The notes under the pieces are model-generated. The model did not search any database, was not told the origin of the DNA, and saw nothing but the letters and a program-made list of their open reading frames with translations. 64,000 nt of DNA, from positions 1-64,000 of the forward strand of contig JAXLXF010000031.1 in NCBI GenBank assembly GCA_046328125.1, in the 5' to 3' direction. The DNA comes from JADZEM01 sp046328125 (GTDB lineage: Bacteria; Chloroflexota; UBA6077; JACCZL01). Below, one piece after another: positions 16,046-25,434 of this stretch. Both the position numbers and the translations under genes were made by a program. The stretch's first letter is position 1; every line of letters begins with the position of its first letter.

Positions 16046-18613
16046 TCACGGATCGTCCCGCCGACGCAGGCCGTGCTCGACGGCCCAGACCGCCAGCTCG
16101 GTACGGCTGGTGAGGCCGAGCTTGCCGAGGATCGCGGTAACGTGCGCCTCGACGGTCCGGCGGGTGACCGAGAGCTCCGCCCCGATGCGCGGATTGTTGT
16201 AGCCGCGCGCCACCAGCAGCGCGACCTCGCGCTCTCGACGGGTCAGGCGGGTGTCGGCGCCGAGTGCCGAGCCAGCGCCAACACTCGCAACCGTCGCGAT
16301 GGAGGCCACCGCTGCGTGCGCGGATGTCCCGGACGGCTGAGGCACCGTACACACGCTCTCGCCGGCGAGCCCAGGGTCGAGCGCGACGGCGACGGCTTGC
16401 TCCAGCGGCATGGTCTGACCGTCGGCGAACAGCGCCGCGCTCCGCCTCGGACCGAGCGCCTCGCGGGCGGGCAGCAGCTGCCGCTCCACCCGCGCCACGT
16501 CGTGGGGCGAGAGCGGCACGTCCAGCGTTTGCCGCGCGATTTCGGCGGCGCCGGCCAGCTGTAGCGCGATCTCCACGCGTCCCCGCGCGGCCGCGACGCC
16601 CGCAATGCCTTCGACGGCGGCGATGGCACTGCGCTGGTCGCCGATCCGCCTGAACTGCCGCAAGCTCTCAGCGTAGTAGCCGTAGGCTGTGGGCCAGTCG
16701 GCGGCGTCGCTGGCCTGCTTCCCGAGGAGGCGGAGGAAGGTCGCCACCTCCCAGGCGTTGTCGAGCTGCCGTGCGATGTGGAGGCCGGCCTGGTAACGCA
16801 CGCGAGCCTCGGCAAGGTCGCCTTCTGCCAGCGCCAGGTGCCCGAGGCTGCCCAGCGCCCACATCTCGCCGAGCCGGTCGGACGCCGCGCGTCGCAACTG
16901 GAGGCTTTCCAGGTAGAGGGCACGCGCCTCGGCCCAACGTCGCTCCTGCCGCGCCGCGTGCCCGAGCTGCGTCAGCGCATCAGCAGCGCACCGGCTCGCC
17001 CCGAGCGACCGTGCCACGTCCAACGCCCACTCCAGGTGGGTCCACGCCCGACGCGGGTCGCCCCGCTCCAGCGAGAGGTTGCCGGCCCGCACGGCTACGT
17101 CGGCGCGCAGCTCCAGGAGGGCGGACGGCGCGTCCACGGCGTGAGTCAGCAGCGCCTCCAGCCAGGTCCGGCCTTCGACGAGATGGCCGCGCGCCCGCCA
17201 GAACGGCCAGAGCGCACGCCCCAGGCGAAGACCGGCCTCGATCCGATCCTGCGAGCAGGCCCAGGAGAGCGCCGCCCGCAGGTTGCCGGACTCCGCTTCC
17301 AGCCGCGCCAGCCACCGGACCTGATCCGTCCCCTGCAGGTGCGGCTCAGCGCGCTCGGCCAGCGCGAGCAGCCAGTCCAGGTGACGGTCCCGCGCGTCGT
17401 CGGCCTCGCCCGCCTCGACCAGCTTCTCCAGGGCGTACGCGCGTATCGTGTCGAGCAGTCGATAGCGGACTTCACCGCCCTGCTCGTCGGCCAGCACCAG
17501 CGACTTCGCGGTCAGGCGGGCCAGGGTGTCGAGTAGCGAGTAGTGAGTTGCGCGTAGCGAGTGGTGTGGATCGGCACTCGCTACTCGCAACTCGCTACTC
17601 GCTACTCGCTCGGCGTCTTCGAGGGTCCAGCCGCCGGCGAAGACGGCCAGCCGGCGAAGCGCGGTCTGCTCCTCGGAGGCCAGCAGATCGTAGCTCCAGT
17701 CCACCATCGCCCGCAGCGTCTGGTGGCGAGGCCAGCCCGACCTGTTCCCGCTGGTGAGCAACCGGAACCGGTCGTCCAGGCGGGCGGCGATCTGGGTGGC
17801 GGAGAGCAGGCTGACCCGGGCCGCCGCCAGCTCGATCGCCAGCGGCAGGCCGTCCAGCCGGCGGCAGATCTCCACGGCGGCCGCCAACGTGTGCTCGCCG
17901 GTCTCCAACTCCGGGCGCGCTGCCCTGGCCCGCTCCAGGAAGAGCTGGACCGCTTCGGACGCCTCGGGGCTGGCTTCGATCCTGCCAACGCCGTCCAGCC
18001 GTGGGCCGGTCCCAACCGAGCGCAATCCGAGGCCCGGCACCCGCCAGACGGTCTCGCCGGCGATGCCCAGCGGCTCGCGGCTGGTGACCAGCACGCGCAG
18101 GCCCGGACAGCCGCGCAGCAAGCGATCCACCAGCTCGGCGCAGGCGTCCAGGAGGTGCTCGCAGTTGTCGAGCACGAGCAGCAGCTCTCGTGACTCCAGC
18201 GCGGCCACCAGCGCCGGACGGATCGGAGTGGTGTGCGGAAGCTGGAGCCCGAGCGCGGAGGCCACGACGCGCGGGACCGGACCCGGCTCGGTCAGCCCGG
18301 CCAGCTCGACGAGCCAGACACCGTCTGGGTACGCGTCCACCAGGCGGCCAGCCGCCTGCAACGCCAGTCTCGTCTTGCCGACCCCGCCAACCCCGGTCAA
18401 CGACAGCAGCCGGGTGCCCGCCAGGAGCCGGTCGATGGTGTCGAGCGCGTCGCCACGCCCGACGAAGCTGGTGACTGGGACCGGCAGGTTGTGGCGACGC
18501 ACGCCAGACGCGCTCGCCACGCCTGACCGCTCGGCGGCGCTGGCGCGGCGAGCGCGCCGGCCGACGCGCCCCACCGCGCGAACGACCTCCCCGGGGCCGT
18601 GAACGCGTCTCAC
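16046..18613 (-). CDS. LuxR-family transcriptional regulator with NB-ARC-like ATPase and TPR-like region
   Basis: About 855 residues from the GTG at 18613; longer readings to 18826 give a low-complexity leader and are not preferred. Order of parts: PVTSFVGRGD and Walker A GVGGVGKTRLALQ near residue 100, Walker B LLLVLDNCEHLL and LVTSREPLG (AAA/NB-ARC type), a winged-helix segment, a long helical TPR-like region, then a C-terminal LuxR helix-turn-helix (LTRREREVALLVARGY ... TVEAHVTAILGKLG). This is the LAL/AfsR-like signalling ATPase architecture. At 17530-17613 a palindromic tandem repeat is translated in frame as SSELRVAS...LRATHYSL between the ATPase lid and the helical region, where relatives have a short linker. 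The signal is unknown. Confidence 0.9.
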   Translation of the reverse strand: MRRVHGPGEVVRAVGRVGRRARRASAAERSGVASASGVRRHNLPVPVTSFVGRGDALDTIDRLLAGTRLLSLTGVGGVGKTRLALQAAGRLVDAYPDGVWLVELAGLTEPGPVPRVVASALGLQLPHTTPIRPALVAALESRELLLVLDNCEHLLDACAELVDRLLRGCPGLRVLVTSREPLGIAGETVWRVPGLGLRSVGTGPRLDGVGRIEASPEASEAVQLFLERARAARPELETGEHTLAAAVEICRRLDGLPLAIELAAARVSLLSATQIAARLDDRFRLLTSGNRSGWPRHQTLRAMVDWSYDLLASEEQTALRRLAVFAGGWTLEDAERVASSELRVASADPHHSLRATHYSLLDTLARLTAKSLVLADEQGGEVRYRLLDTIRAYALEKLVEAGEADDARDRHLDWLLALAERAEPHLQGTDQVRWLARLEAESGNLRAALSWACSQDRIEAGLRLGRALWPFWRARGHLVEGRTWLEALLTHAVDAPSALLELRADVAVRAGNLSLERGDPRRAWTHLEWALDVARSLGASRCAADALTQLGHAARQERRWAEARALYLESLQLRRAASDRLGEMWALGSLGHLALAEGDLAEARVRYQAGLHIARQLDNAWEVATFLRLLGKQASDAADWPTAYGYYAESLRQFRRIGDQRSAIAAVEGIAGVAAARGRVEIALQLAGAAEIARQTLDVPLSPHDVARVERQLLPAREALGPRRSAALFADGQTMPLEQAVAVALDPGLAGESVCTVPQPSGTSAHAAVASIATVASVGAGSALGADTRLTRREREVALLVARGYNNPRIGAELSVTRRTVEAHVTAILGKLGLTSRTELAVWAVEHGLRRRDDP
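17530..17613. repeat. Palindromic (TAGCGAG)n element inside a CDS
   Basis: One arm is built from GAGTAGCGAGTAGTGAGT-like units and the other from ACTCGCTACTCGCAACTCGC-like units, around a short GGTGTGGATCGG centre. It is read through in frame by the LuxR-type regulator gene. The same unit is repeated head-to-tail at 54678-54711. Confidence 0.85.
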
Positions 18614-19109
18614 GTCGTCTCCGACCCTCCCACACCCCTGGACGGCCGGCCGTGGACGAAGACGGCCGGACTCGTCAACCGCTGCTTTGCCACCCGATTC
18701 AGGGACCGTCCAGGCGGTTGCACAGGCAGTACGTCGGTGGCCAGGGTAGCACATCTCCGCGACGGTATCCTGAATGACCTGTTCCGTGATCAGTGCGCCG
18801 GACTCGGCAGACCTCTCGTCACTCAATACCCGCTCCCCCCATGGAGACCGCCAGGCTCACGCCAGCAGTCCGGCTGCCCGCGCCGGGCTCCGGGCCGAAG
18901 CTGGCGGTCGAGCGTGCCTCGTGGCGACCAGTATCAAGTGAATCCGAAACGCGCACCAGAGCAACTCCGACATTCGCACTGTCGACGCGCTGACAATCCG
19001 TAGCGAGCTCTCGTACGTAGGGAGGGGCCGCGCAAGCGGGTACGGACGCCTATAATCGACCGACCGCGGGCCGCGAGCGCCCAGGCATAGTCCCGCCAGA
19101 GGAGGCGAC
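18614..19109. other. Divergent intergenic region with one promoter-like site
   Basis: This region lies between the minus-strand LuxR-type gene and the plus-strand LLM gene. Open frames here are unconvincing. The clearest element is TATAAT at 19051-19056, about 54 bases before the LLM start, with no good -35 box that I can point to. It could hold operators for the large regulator. Confidence 0.45.
19051..19056 (+). promoter_or_regulatory. Probable -10 box (TATAAT) for the LLM oxidoreductase gene
   Basis: A perfect TATAAT in a GC-rich setting, preceded by CGCC. The gene starts at 19110 with an AGAGGAGG ribosome site in between. The -35 region is not recognisable, so this rests on the -10 alone. 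Confidence 0.45.
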
Positions 19110-20165
19110 ATGCTCGTCGAGACGAGCCCGCGCGAGTTTCCGATGCCTCGCATCGCGGCGATGGCCCGCCTCGCCGAGCAGCTTGGTTTCGACGGGGTGA
19201 CCTGCTCGGAAGTGCGCCAGGACCCGTTCGTCGTCGCGGCCGTCGTCGCCGCCGCCACCGAGCGCGTGCAGATCGCGACCAGCGTCGCCATCGCCTTCCC
19301 GCGCAGCCCGATGGTCGTCGCCTGCGCGACGCACAACCTCCAGGAGCTGTCCGGCGGGCGCTTCACGGTGGGGCTCGGGACGCAGGTGCGGGGGCACATC
19401 ACGCGCCGCTTCAGCACGGCCTGGGACTCGCCCGGTCCGCGCCTCCGCGAGTACGTGGAGTCTCTGCGGGCGATCTGGGAGTGCTGGCGAACGGGCGGAC
19501 CACTCAACTACCAGGGGCGGTTCTACCAGTTCACGCTGATGACCCCGGAGTTCAGCCTCGGACCGACACCACACCCGCTGCGGGTGGACCTCGCCGCGAT
19601 CAACCCGTACAACCTGGAGACGACCGCGATGCTGGCGCGGGGGCTGCGCGTCCACGGCTTCAACACCGCCGAGTACCTGCGCGACGTGATCTGGCCGGCC
19701 ATCGAGGCTGGCGCCGAGAAGGGCGGGCGCTCCCTGGACGACTTCGAGATGATCGGCGGGGGCTTCGTGGCGAGCGGCCCGGATGAGGAAGCGGTCCACA
19801 AGGCCCGCGAGGAGATGCGCCGTCGCGTGGCGTTCTACGGCTCGACGCCGGCCTACGCGCCGATCTTCGCGCACCACGGCTGGAACGACCTGGGTCCGGC
19901 CCTGCGTCGGCTGATCGCGCAGGGCCGCTGGGGCGATCTCCACTCCCTGATCTCGGACGATGTGCTGGACCATTTCTGCATGGCCGGCACCTACGAGACG
20001 ATCGCGGACCGGGTGCGCGAGCGCCTGGGCGGGCTGGTGGACCGGATCAGCCTGGGGCTGCCCGAGAACGCCGCCGAGCACGCCGACGCCCTCGGCCGGG
20101 CGATCGAGTCGCTGCGCGCCATCCCGACCGCCCGGCAGCGACGCGCGGCGGCCAGCTCGGCCTGA
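19110..20165 (+). CDS. LLM-class F420/flavin-dependent oxidoreductase (TIGR03617-like)
   Basis: 351 residues in the luciferase-like monooxygenase fold. AEQLGFDGVTCSEVRQDPF opens the barrel, TSVAIAFPRSPMVVA and LSGGRFTVGLGTQVRGHI are the characteristic LLM strands and loops, and the C-terminal half has LAAINPYNLETTAMLA. The start at 19110 has a good AGGAGG site. The pattern resembles the F420-dependent subgroup named TIGR03617, which has no defined substrate. It is monocistronic, flanked by a regulator on one side and a convergent secreted-protein gene on the other. Confidence 0.9.
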   Translation: MLVETSPREFPMPRIAAMARLAEQLGFDGVTCSEVRQDPFVVAAVVAAATERVQIATSVAIAFPRSPMVVACATHNLQELSGGRFTVGLGTQVRGHITRRFSTAWDSPGPRLREYVESLRAIWECWRTGGPLNYQGRFYQFTLMTPEFSLGPTPHPLRVDLAAINPYNLETTAMLARGLRVHGFNTAEYLRDVIWPAIEAGAEKGGRSLDDFEMIGGGFVASGPDEEAVHKAREEMRRRVAFYGSTPAYAPIFAHHGWNDLGPALRRLIAQGRWGDLHSLISDDVLDHFCMAGTYETIADRVRERLGGLVDRISLGLPENAAEHADALGRAIESLRAIPTARQRRAAASSA

Positions 20166-20213
20166 CCGGGCCGGACGAGGTCAGAGCGTGTGTCGCGTCT
20201 ATGGCCTACCTGC

Positions 20214-21167
20214 CTACATGTTCGGGACGATCTGGAACCCGATCGTCTGGCGGCTGACCCGCCCACCGGACTGGACGCTGGCGCGTAACAGTCCGCCGCC
20301 GGGCGGCGCGCTGGAGCCAACCAGCAGGGCGTAGTCACAGCGGCCCTGACCGTCGGCCGTCCTGGTCGGCTGCGGAGCCTCCGAGCCGTCAGGCCACCTG
20401 ACCGTCAGATCGCAGGTGACGCCCGGCTGGGTGCGCACCACGACGCGCAGCGTGCCCGGCCGCTCGACCGTGGCCGAGCCGTCGATGCTCAGGTCGAGGG
20501 GGAGGCTCGGATCGACCTCGCTGGACGGGCCGTTCACGCCGGGCTGGCCGGGGTACGGCTGCGGCGGAGTCGTCTGCCCAGGATAAGGCTGGTTGGGGTA
20601 TTGGATCGGCGTCGGGTACACCTGCGGCGCCGGATTCGTCGGCGCCTGACTGCCCGTCGAGCCGATGGAGCCGGACGGCAGCGGGCCGGGCGGCGTCAGA
20701 TTCGGCTGCGGGTTCACCGGTGGCTGAGCCGGTCCCTGGTTCGGGACTGGTGGATTGACCGGCGGCTGACTTCCGACCGGCGGCTGGCTTCCGACCGGCG
20801 GGTTGGGCTGTGGCTGCGGCGGGACCGGGGCCGGGATGGCGGTGGGTGTGGGGATGGGTGTGGGCGGGGGCGCGCTGGTCGGCGGGGCGCTCGACGCGGT
20901 CGAGCCGTTCTGCGGCGCCAGGCCGGCATAGATCGGCTCACCTTCAGGATAGGCGTTGATCTCCTGGTCTGAGATCATCACGGTCGCGACCCAGCGCCGC
21001 TGTCCGTTGGCAATCAAGTAGACGGCGTAGTCCGACCGCACGGCGACCTGCCCGTCCGGCCCGGCCAGCTGCTGGGCCAGGACCGGCGTCAGTGCCGCGC
21101 CGATGAGCACGCCGGCGACCAGGCACGCGCCGGCGACCACCGGGAGCTTCACGACGCGCAGCATCAT
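20214..21167 (-). CDS. Exported proline-rich protein of unknown function
   Basis: 317 residues from the ATG at 21167 (MMLRVVKLPVVAGACLVAGV), which begins with a signal peptide or anchor cleaved after VLAQQ. A small domain follows (SDYAVYLIANGQRRWVATV), resembling short surface motifs in which a sequence-number string is read as an attribute. Next comes about 130 residues of Pro/Gln/Asn-rich repeats (PPVGSQPPV, QPYPGQ), then a C-terminal beta-rich domain (RPGTLRVVVRTQPGVTCDLTVRWPDG) with two cysteines, like an Ig-like fold. Probably an envelope protein with an extended linker. No enzyme motif is seen. Confidence 0.8.
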   Translation of the reverse strand: MMLRVVKLPVVAGACLVAGVLIGAALTPVLAQQLAGPDGQVAVRSDYAVYLIANGQRRWVATVMISDQEINAYPEGEPIYAGLAPQNGSTASSAPPTSAPPPTPIPTPTAIPAPVPPQPQPNPPVGSQPPVGSQPPVNPPVPNQGPAQPPVNPQPNLTPPGPLPSGSIGSTGSQAPTNPAPQVYPTPIQYPNQPYPGQTTPPQPYPGQPGVNGPSSEVDPSLPLDLSIDGSATVERPGTLRVVVRTQPGVTCDLTVRWPDGSEAPQPTRTADGQGRCDYALLVGSSAPPGGGLLRASVQSGGRVSRQTIGFQIVPNM

Positions 21168-21395
21168 GGTGTCGTCCCTGGAATGGAAGCGAGCCCCCGC
21201 CCGCCAGCCCGCCGAAGCACGGGTCAGCACGCCGACACCCGCTCGATTGGTCTGCCCGAACGTGGCAGTGTTGAGAGCACAGTCTCGCTGTCAGCCTACC
21301 ACGCCGGGGCAGCCGCCTGTCCAAGAAATACTGTCATGTGCGTCGTGACAGATCGCTTGCAGCGCTCGCCGGGAGTGCGTGACGCTCGCTGACGG

Positions 21396-23195
21396 TCAGA
21401 GCGCGCCAGCACCAGCGCCGACGAACGTGCTCCACGGGCCGCAGGCGTCGTAGACGACGAGTGGCACCATCATCGACTGGCCGGCGTTCGTGCGCCAGAC
21501 GCGCACGACGACCTGGGAGGTACCGGCTGGCAGCGTGATGCTGGTGCCCGCCGCGATGTGGGTCGGGCCGCCGAGCACGTCCACGGTCGCGTTGTTCAGG
21601 GGCTGGCCGGCCGCGCCAATGTCGAGCCGGGCGAAGGTGCCAAGTCCGCCCTGCACCGTCACGTCGAGCTGGCCGGGGCCGGATCGGAGCGTGATCACGC
21701 GCATGGCGGGCCTCGGGGAGCACGGCGAGGAGACGCCGACCGTGGGCGTGGCAGTCGGCAGCGGGGTGCGGGTGGAGGTGGCCGTCGCCGTGGCCGTCAG
21801 GGTGGCCGTGGCGGTCGCGGCCACAGTGGGGGTGAAGGTCGGCGTCGGCGTCGAGGTGCCGCCCAGCCCGACAATCGCGGTCGCGGTGCTCGTCGCCGTG
21901 CCGGTCGCGGTCGCGGTGCTGGTCGCGGTCGGAACGGCGGTGTGGGTCGCCGTCGGCAGGACGGTGTCGGTCGGGGAGGCCGTGGCCTGCGCGGTTGCGG
22001 TGCTGGTCGCGGTCGGGACAGCGGTATCGGTCGGCGTCGCCGTCGGCTGAGAGGTATCGGTTGGGGTGGTCGTGAGCGAGGGAGTCGGGGTATCGGTGCT
22101 GGTCGCGGTCGGCATGGTCGTCGCGGAGGGAGTGGCGGTGTTGGTGGCGGTGGCGGTGCTGGTCGCCGCGCTCGTGCTGGTGGCCGTGGAGGTCATCGTC
22201 GCGGTCGGCGTCAGGGATGCGGTCGGGGTCTGGGTCGGCGTGTTCGTCGGCACCACGATCGGGTTCTGGCCGAACGCCTGCAGGCGGCTGGTACCCGTGT
22301 CCGCGACGTACAGATTGCCCTGCCCGTCTACCGCCACGCCGTGCGGCAGGTTGAACTGGCCGTTGCCGGTGCCGGCCTGCCCGATGCTGAATTTGAAAAC
22401 GCCGCCCGCGTCGAACGCCTGGACGCGATTGTTCCAGCGGTCCGCGACGTAGACGGTGCCATCCGAGGCCACCGCGACGCCGGTCGGTCGGTCGAAGGCG
22501 CCTGAAGCGGTGCCCTGGCCGCCCCAGCTCTGGATCGGGGAGCCGTTCGCGGCGAGTCGATGGACGCGGTAGCCGTCCCGGTCGGCGACGTACACCTCGC
22601 CGCTCGGCGCAACGGCGATGCCCTCCGGCGAGACGAACGATGCGCCGCCGGCCCCCTGGGTCCAGGCCGCGACGAACGTGCCGTCGCCGGCGAAGACCTG
22701 GACGCGGTGGTTGTCGCGGTCCGCGACGTACACCTGGCCGGCGCTGTCCAGCGCAATGCCGTACGGCCGGTTGAACTGGCCGTTGCCGGTTCCCGTCGAG
22801 CCCCAGCCGAGCAGGTAGGTCCCGGCGGCGGTCAGCTTCTGGATGCGGTTGTTGAAGGTGTCGGCGATGTAGACGTTGCCCTGGGCGTCGGCGGCAGCGG
22901 CGGCCGGGATGTAGAACTGGCCGGGGCCGCTACCGTGCTGCCCGAACGTCCGCACGAAGACGCCGTTCCGGCGGAACACCTGGATGCGGTCGTTGTAAGT
23001 ATCCGTGACGAACAGGAGATCGGCGCCGTCCGAGGCAATGCCGTGCGGCGAAGAGAGCTGGCCGGGATCGGTGCCGAAGACGCCCCACCAGAAGAGGAAC
23101 GATGGCGGCGTGTCCGCCCGCGCGAACTCGGCAGCGCCGGGGCCGAACGCGAACAGCGTCGCCACCGCTACCGCGAGTACAACAAGTCGCGCCAT
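21396..23195 (-). CDS. Secreted NHL-repeat beta-propeller protein
   Basis: 599 residues from the ATG at 23195 (MARLVVLAVAVATLFAFG), which gives a clean signal peptide. About six NHL blades follow, each with versions of GxGxGQFNxPxGIAxDxxGNVYVADxxNxRxQ (for example NVYIADTFNNRIQ and NLYVADTGTSRLQAFG), making a six-bladed propeller at residues about 30-290. A Thr/Ala/Ser/Pro linker built from TATATSTATA-like repeats leads to a C-terminal module (CSPRPAMRV ... VYDACGPWSTFVGAGAG) related to part of the protein at 1-4404. The propeller presumably binds protein or glycan outside the cell. Confidence 0.92.
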   Translation of the reverse strand: MARLVVLAVAVATLFAFGPGAAEFARADTPPSFLFWWGVFGTDPGQLSSPHGIASDGADLLFVTDTYNDRIQVFRRNGVFVRTFGQHGSGPGQFYIPAAAAADAQGNVYIADTFNNRIQKLTAAGTYLLGWGSTGTGNGQFNRPYGIALDSAGQVYVADRDNHRVQVFAGDGTFVAAWTQGAGGASFVSPEGIAVAPSGEVYVADRDGYRVHRLAANGSPIQSWGGQGTASGAFDRPTGVAVASDGTVYVADRWNNRVQAFDAGGVFKFSIGQAGTGNGQFNLPHGVAVDGQGNLYVADTGTSRLQAFGQNPIVVPTNTPTQTPTASLTPTATMTSTATSTSAATSTATATNTATPSATTMPTATSTDTPTPSLTTTPTDTSQPTATPTDTAVPTATSTATAQATASPTDTVLPTATHTAVPTATSTATATGTATSTATAIVGLGGTSTPTPTFTPTVAATATATLTATATATSTRTPLPTATPTVGVSSPCSPRPAMRVITLRSGPGQLDVTVQGGLGTFARLDIGAAGQPLNNATVDVLGGPTHIAAGTSITLPAGTSQVVVRVWRTNAGQSMMVPLVVYDACGPWSTFVGAGAGAL

Positions 23196-23380
23196 CCCTG
23201 GCCGTCCATTCCCTTGACGATTCTGGTGGTGGCCGTCTGACCGAGCCGCCACCCCTCTACGTCTACATGTCTAAAAGCTCCCTTCCAGCGTGCGACAGGC
23301 ACGGCGAATCGTTGAGAGCCGGAAGTCCCGTCTGTAACGCCCGTGCGTACCGGCGCGAGCCAGACGGACGGCTGCGCGCC

Positions 23381-23389
23381 TGCTATCCT
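23381..23389 (+). promoter_or_regulatory. Extended -10 promoter element
   Basis: TGCTATCCT matches the extended -10 pattern (TGnTATnnT) about 30 bases before the HAD start at 23419. The GC-rich surroundings make it stand out, but no -35 box is clear. Confidence 0.35.
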
Positions 23390-23418
23390 CACGGCCACAC
23401 CCGCAAGGAGCCGCCGCC

Positions 23419-24093
23419 ATGCCACCCGAGCTCGTCGTCTCCGACTTCGCTGGCACCACGATGAAGGAAGAGGGCGCGGTCCTGGTCGCCTATCGCCAGG
23501 CGCTGTCCGAGTTTGACATCCCGTTCACCGAGGAGGATCTGGCGGCGCGACGGGGCGCCAGCAAGCGCGCGGTCTTCCACGAGCTGGCCGGGCGGGTCCG
23601 CGAGGGCGAGCAGGCGCGCGTTGTCGGGGACAAGGCGCTGGCGGTGTTCGAGGCGACGCTTCAGCACGAGTACGAGAGCGGCCCGGTCAAGGAGATCGAG
23701 GGGGCCGGCGAGGCCATCGCGGCGCTCAGACGGGCCGGCGTGAAGGTGGCGCTGACCAGCGGCTTCGACCGCCCGGTGGTGGACCTGCTGGTGCGCCGCC
23801 TGGGCTGGGCCGAGCTGTGGGACCGGGTGTACGCCGCCAGCGACGCCTCGGCCGGCCGGCCGGCGCCGTACCTGATCTACCGCGCGATGATCGACCTCAA
23901 CGTCCACGACGTCGGGCGGGTCTGCGTAGTGGGTGATACGCCGCTCGATCTCCAGGCAGCGTCGAACGCGCGGGCCGGCTGGATCGTCGGGGTGCTGAGC
24001 GGGGCGCACGGTCTGGAGACGTTGGGGGCGTCGCCGCACACCCACCTGCTGCCGTCGATCGCCTCACTGCCGAAGCTGCTCGGCATCTCCTAA
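23419..24093 (+). CDS. Phosphonatase-like HAD hydrolase
   Basis: 224 residues. HAD motif I is VSDFAGTT (nucleophile Asp about residue 8, with Ala rather than Asp two positions on, as in phosphonatases), followed by KEEGAV. RGASKRAVF in the cap region, motif II Thr/Ser in ALTSGFDRP and motif III VVGDTPLDLQAA fit the TIGR03351-type phosphonoacetaldehyde-hydrolase-like group. AAGGAG lies before the ATG. It overlaps the convergent kinase gene by 4 bp. No other phosphonate gene is nearby, so a general phosphatase role is equally likely. Confidence 0.88.
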   Translation: MPPELVVSDFAGTTMKEEGAVLVAYRQALSEFDIPFTEEDLAARRGASKRAVFHELAGRVREGEQARVVGDKALAVFEATLQHEYESGPVKEIEGAGEAIAALRRAGVKVALTSGFDRPVVDLLVRRLGWAELWDRVYAASDASAGRPAPYLIYRAMIDLNVHDVGRVCVVGDTPLDLQAASNARAGWIVGVLSGAHGLETLGASPHTHLLPSIASLPKLLGIS

Positions 24094-25154
24094 ACGCCAC
24101 CCGCGCTGGCACGGAGCGCCTCACGGACCACGTCCGTCAAGGCCGGATCGGCGCGGTCCTGCCAGGCGAGCTGCTCCTGAACGCGGCCCAGGCGGCTCGC
24201 CAGCAGATTGTCCCGCTCGCCGGCGCCGGCCCGCCCCATCCACCAGAGCACGGTGATGGCCGCCCGCAGGCGCAGCAGCTCCGGGATGGCGGCGATCTCG
24301 CGCTCGGCCAGGCGCACGTGCCGGGCAAATCCCCGACAGTACGCCCGAGCCGCCGTCCAGGGCTCGGGGTCCTTCCAGTACTCCAGCACGGAGCGCAGCC
24401 CGGTCACGAAGTCCAGGCTCCGAGCGGACGGCGTGACGTACTCGAAGTCCAGCACCGCCGTGACCGTGCCGTTCTCGGCCAGCACGTTGTTTGGGGTCAC
24501 GTCGTTGTGGCAGACCTGCCCTGGCAGCTCGCGGTACGGGCCGGCGGCAAACGCCCGAATCTGCGCGGCCTGCTCCCGCCACCAGCCGAACAGGCCGTCG
24601 AGCTCCGAGGTTGCCGCCAGCCCGACGTCGGCGGGCTGGACGGCGAGCGGGTCCAGGTCCTGCCCAGGAAAACCGAACAGCTCGGAGAAGAGCGGCCGCC
24701 CGGGCCGCATGACCGTTGGGAGACGGCTGAGCGTGACCTGGAGCCGACCCGTGGCGTCCCCAAGCATCTCGCTCGCTGTCTCGTCGAAGCCGCCGCGCTC
24801 GCGCGCAAGAAGCGCCAGCGGCATGCCTGGCAGCTTCGGCGCCAGCGACATCCTCCCGCCCGGCCCGTCGAAGCTCTGGCGCTGGGCGCGGGTCAGCTTT
24901 GGGACCGGCACCGCGAATGGGAGGCCCTGCTCGGCCAGCCAACCGAGCACCTCGTGCTCGTACTGGATCGAGGCCGGATCGCGGTAGCTCAGGCTGTCGT
25001 GGGTCCGAACCACGAAGTCGCCAGCGGCCGTGCGGACGCCCAGGTTCTGGTTGTTCAGGCCGGCGTGCTCCAGCACGAACGAGGACACGGGGGGCGCAAG
25101 GTCGTACGCGTCGGCCACTGCCGCCAGGGTCGCTTCCGCGCTCAGCTCTGCCAT
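24090..25154 (-). CDS. APH/choline-kinase-family phosphotransferase
   Basis: 354 residues of the aminoglycoside phosphotransferase-like kinase fold. The N-lobe contains NNQNLGVRTAAGDFVVRTH; the catalytic loop is VCHNDVTPNNVLAENG (Brenner motif HNDxxxxN) and the metal motif is VLDFEYV. This resembles homoserine-kinase-II/fructosamine-kinase-like small-molecule kinases. Start ATG at 25154 reads MAELSAEATLAAVADAYD. It converges on the phosphonatase-like gene. Substrate unknown. Confidence 0.85.
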   Translation of the reverse strand: MAELSAEATLAAVADAYDLAPPVSSFVLEHAGLNNQNLGVRTAAGDFVVRTHDSLSYRDPASIQYEHEVLGWLAEQGLPFAVPVPKLTRAQRQSFDGPGGRMSLAPKLPGMPLALLARERGGFDETASEMLGDATGRLQVTLSRLPTVMRPGRPLFSELFGFPGQDLDPLAVQPADVGLAATSELDGLFGWWREQAAQIRAFAAGPYRELPGQVCHNDVTPNNVLAENGTVTAVLDFEYVTPSARSLDFVTGLRSVLEYWKDPEPWTAARAYCRGFARHVRLAEREIAAIPELLRLRAAITVLWWMGRAGAGERDNLLASRLGRVQEQLAWQDRADPALTDVVREALRASAGGV

Positions 25155-25224
25155 GCCCCCACCGCCTCACACCTTCTCCTACACGCGGGGTCTGCGTCGG
25201 AGTTTTGGCCGAGCCAGAACACGG

Positions 25225-25300
25225 GGGCGCGATGAATCGCGCCCGTACAAGGCATCGCCCCTGGTACGGGCGCGATTCATCGCGCCCCACATCGCGCCCC
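25225..25300. repeat. Palindromic element, family A copy 3 (intergenic)
   Basis: Left half GGGCGCGATGAATCGCGCCC, right half GGGCGCGATTCATCGCGCCC, then a partial third unit ATCGCGCCCC. This copy lies between divergent genes and is not translated. Confidence 0.9.
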
Positions 25301-25374
25301 ACAAAGAACTCACGCACACCCCTAAACGCGTTCGGGCGCGCGCGGTGCCGGCAATCGTGACGGACTGGACGGTC

Positions 25375-25383
25375 TGGTATACT
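25375..25383 (+). promoter_or_regulatory. Extended -10 promoter (TGGTATACT) for the ABC-F gene
   Basis: TGG followed by TATACT is a good extended -10. Transcription from about 25390 would give a leader of about 275 nt. Confidence 0.5.
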
Positions 25384-25434
25384 CTGAAACTGGCCGCATC
25401 CGGCGCGGCCCGCCGTTCTCCAGCCAGGCCACGT

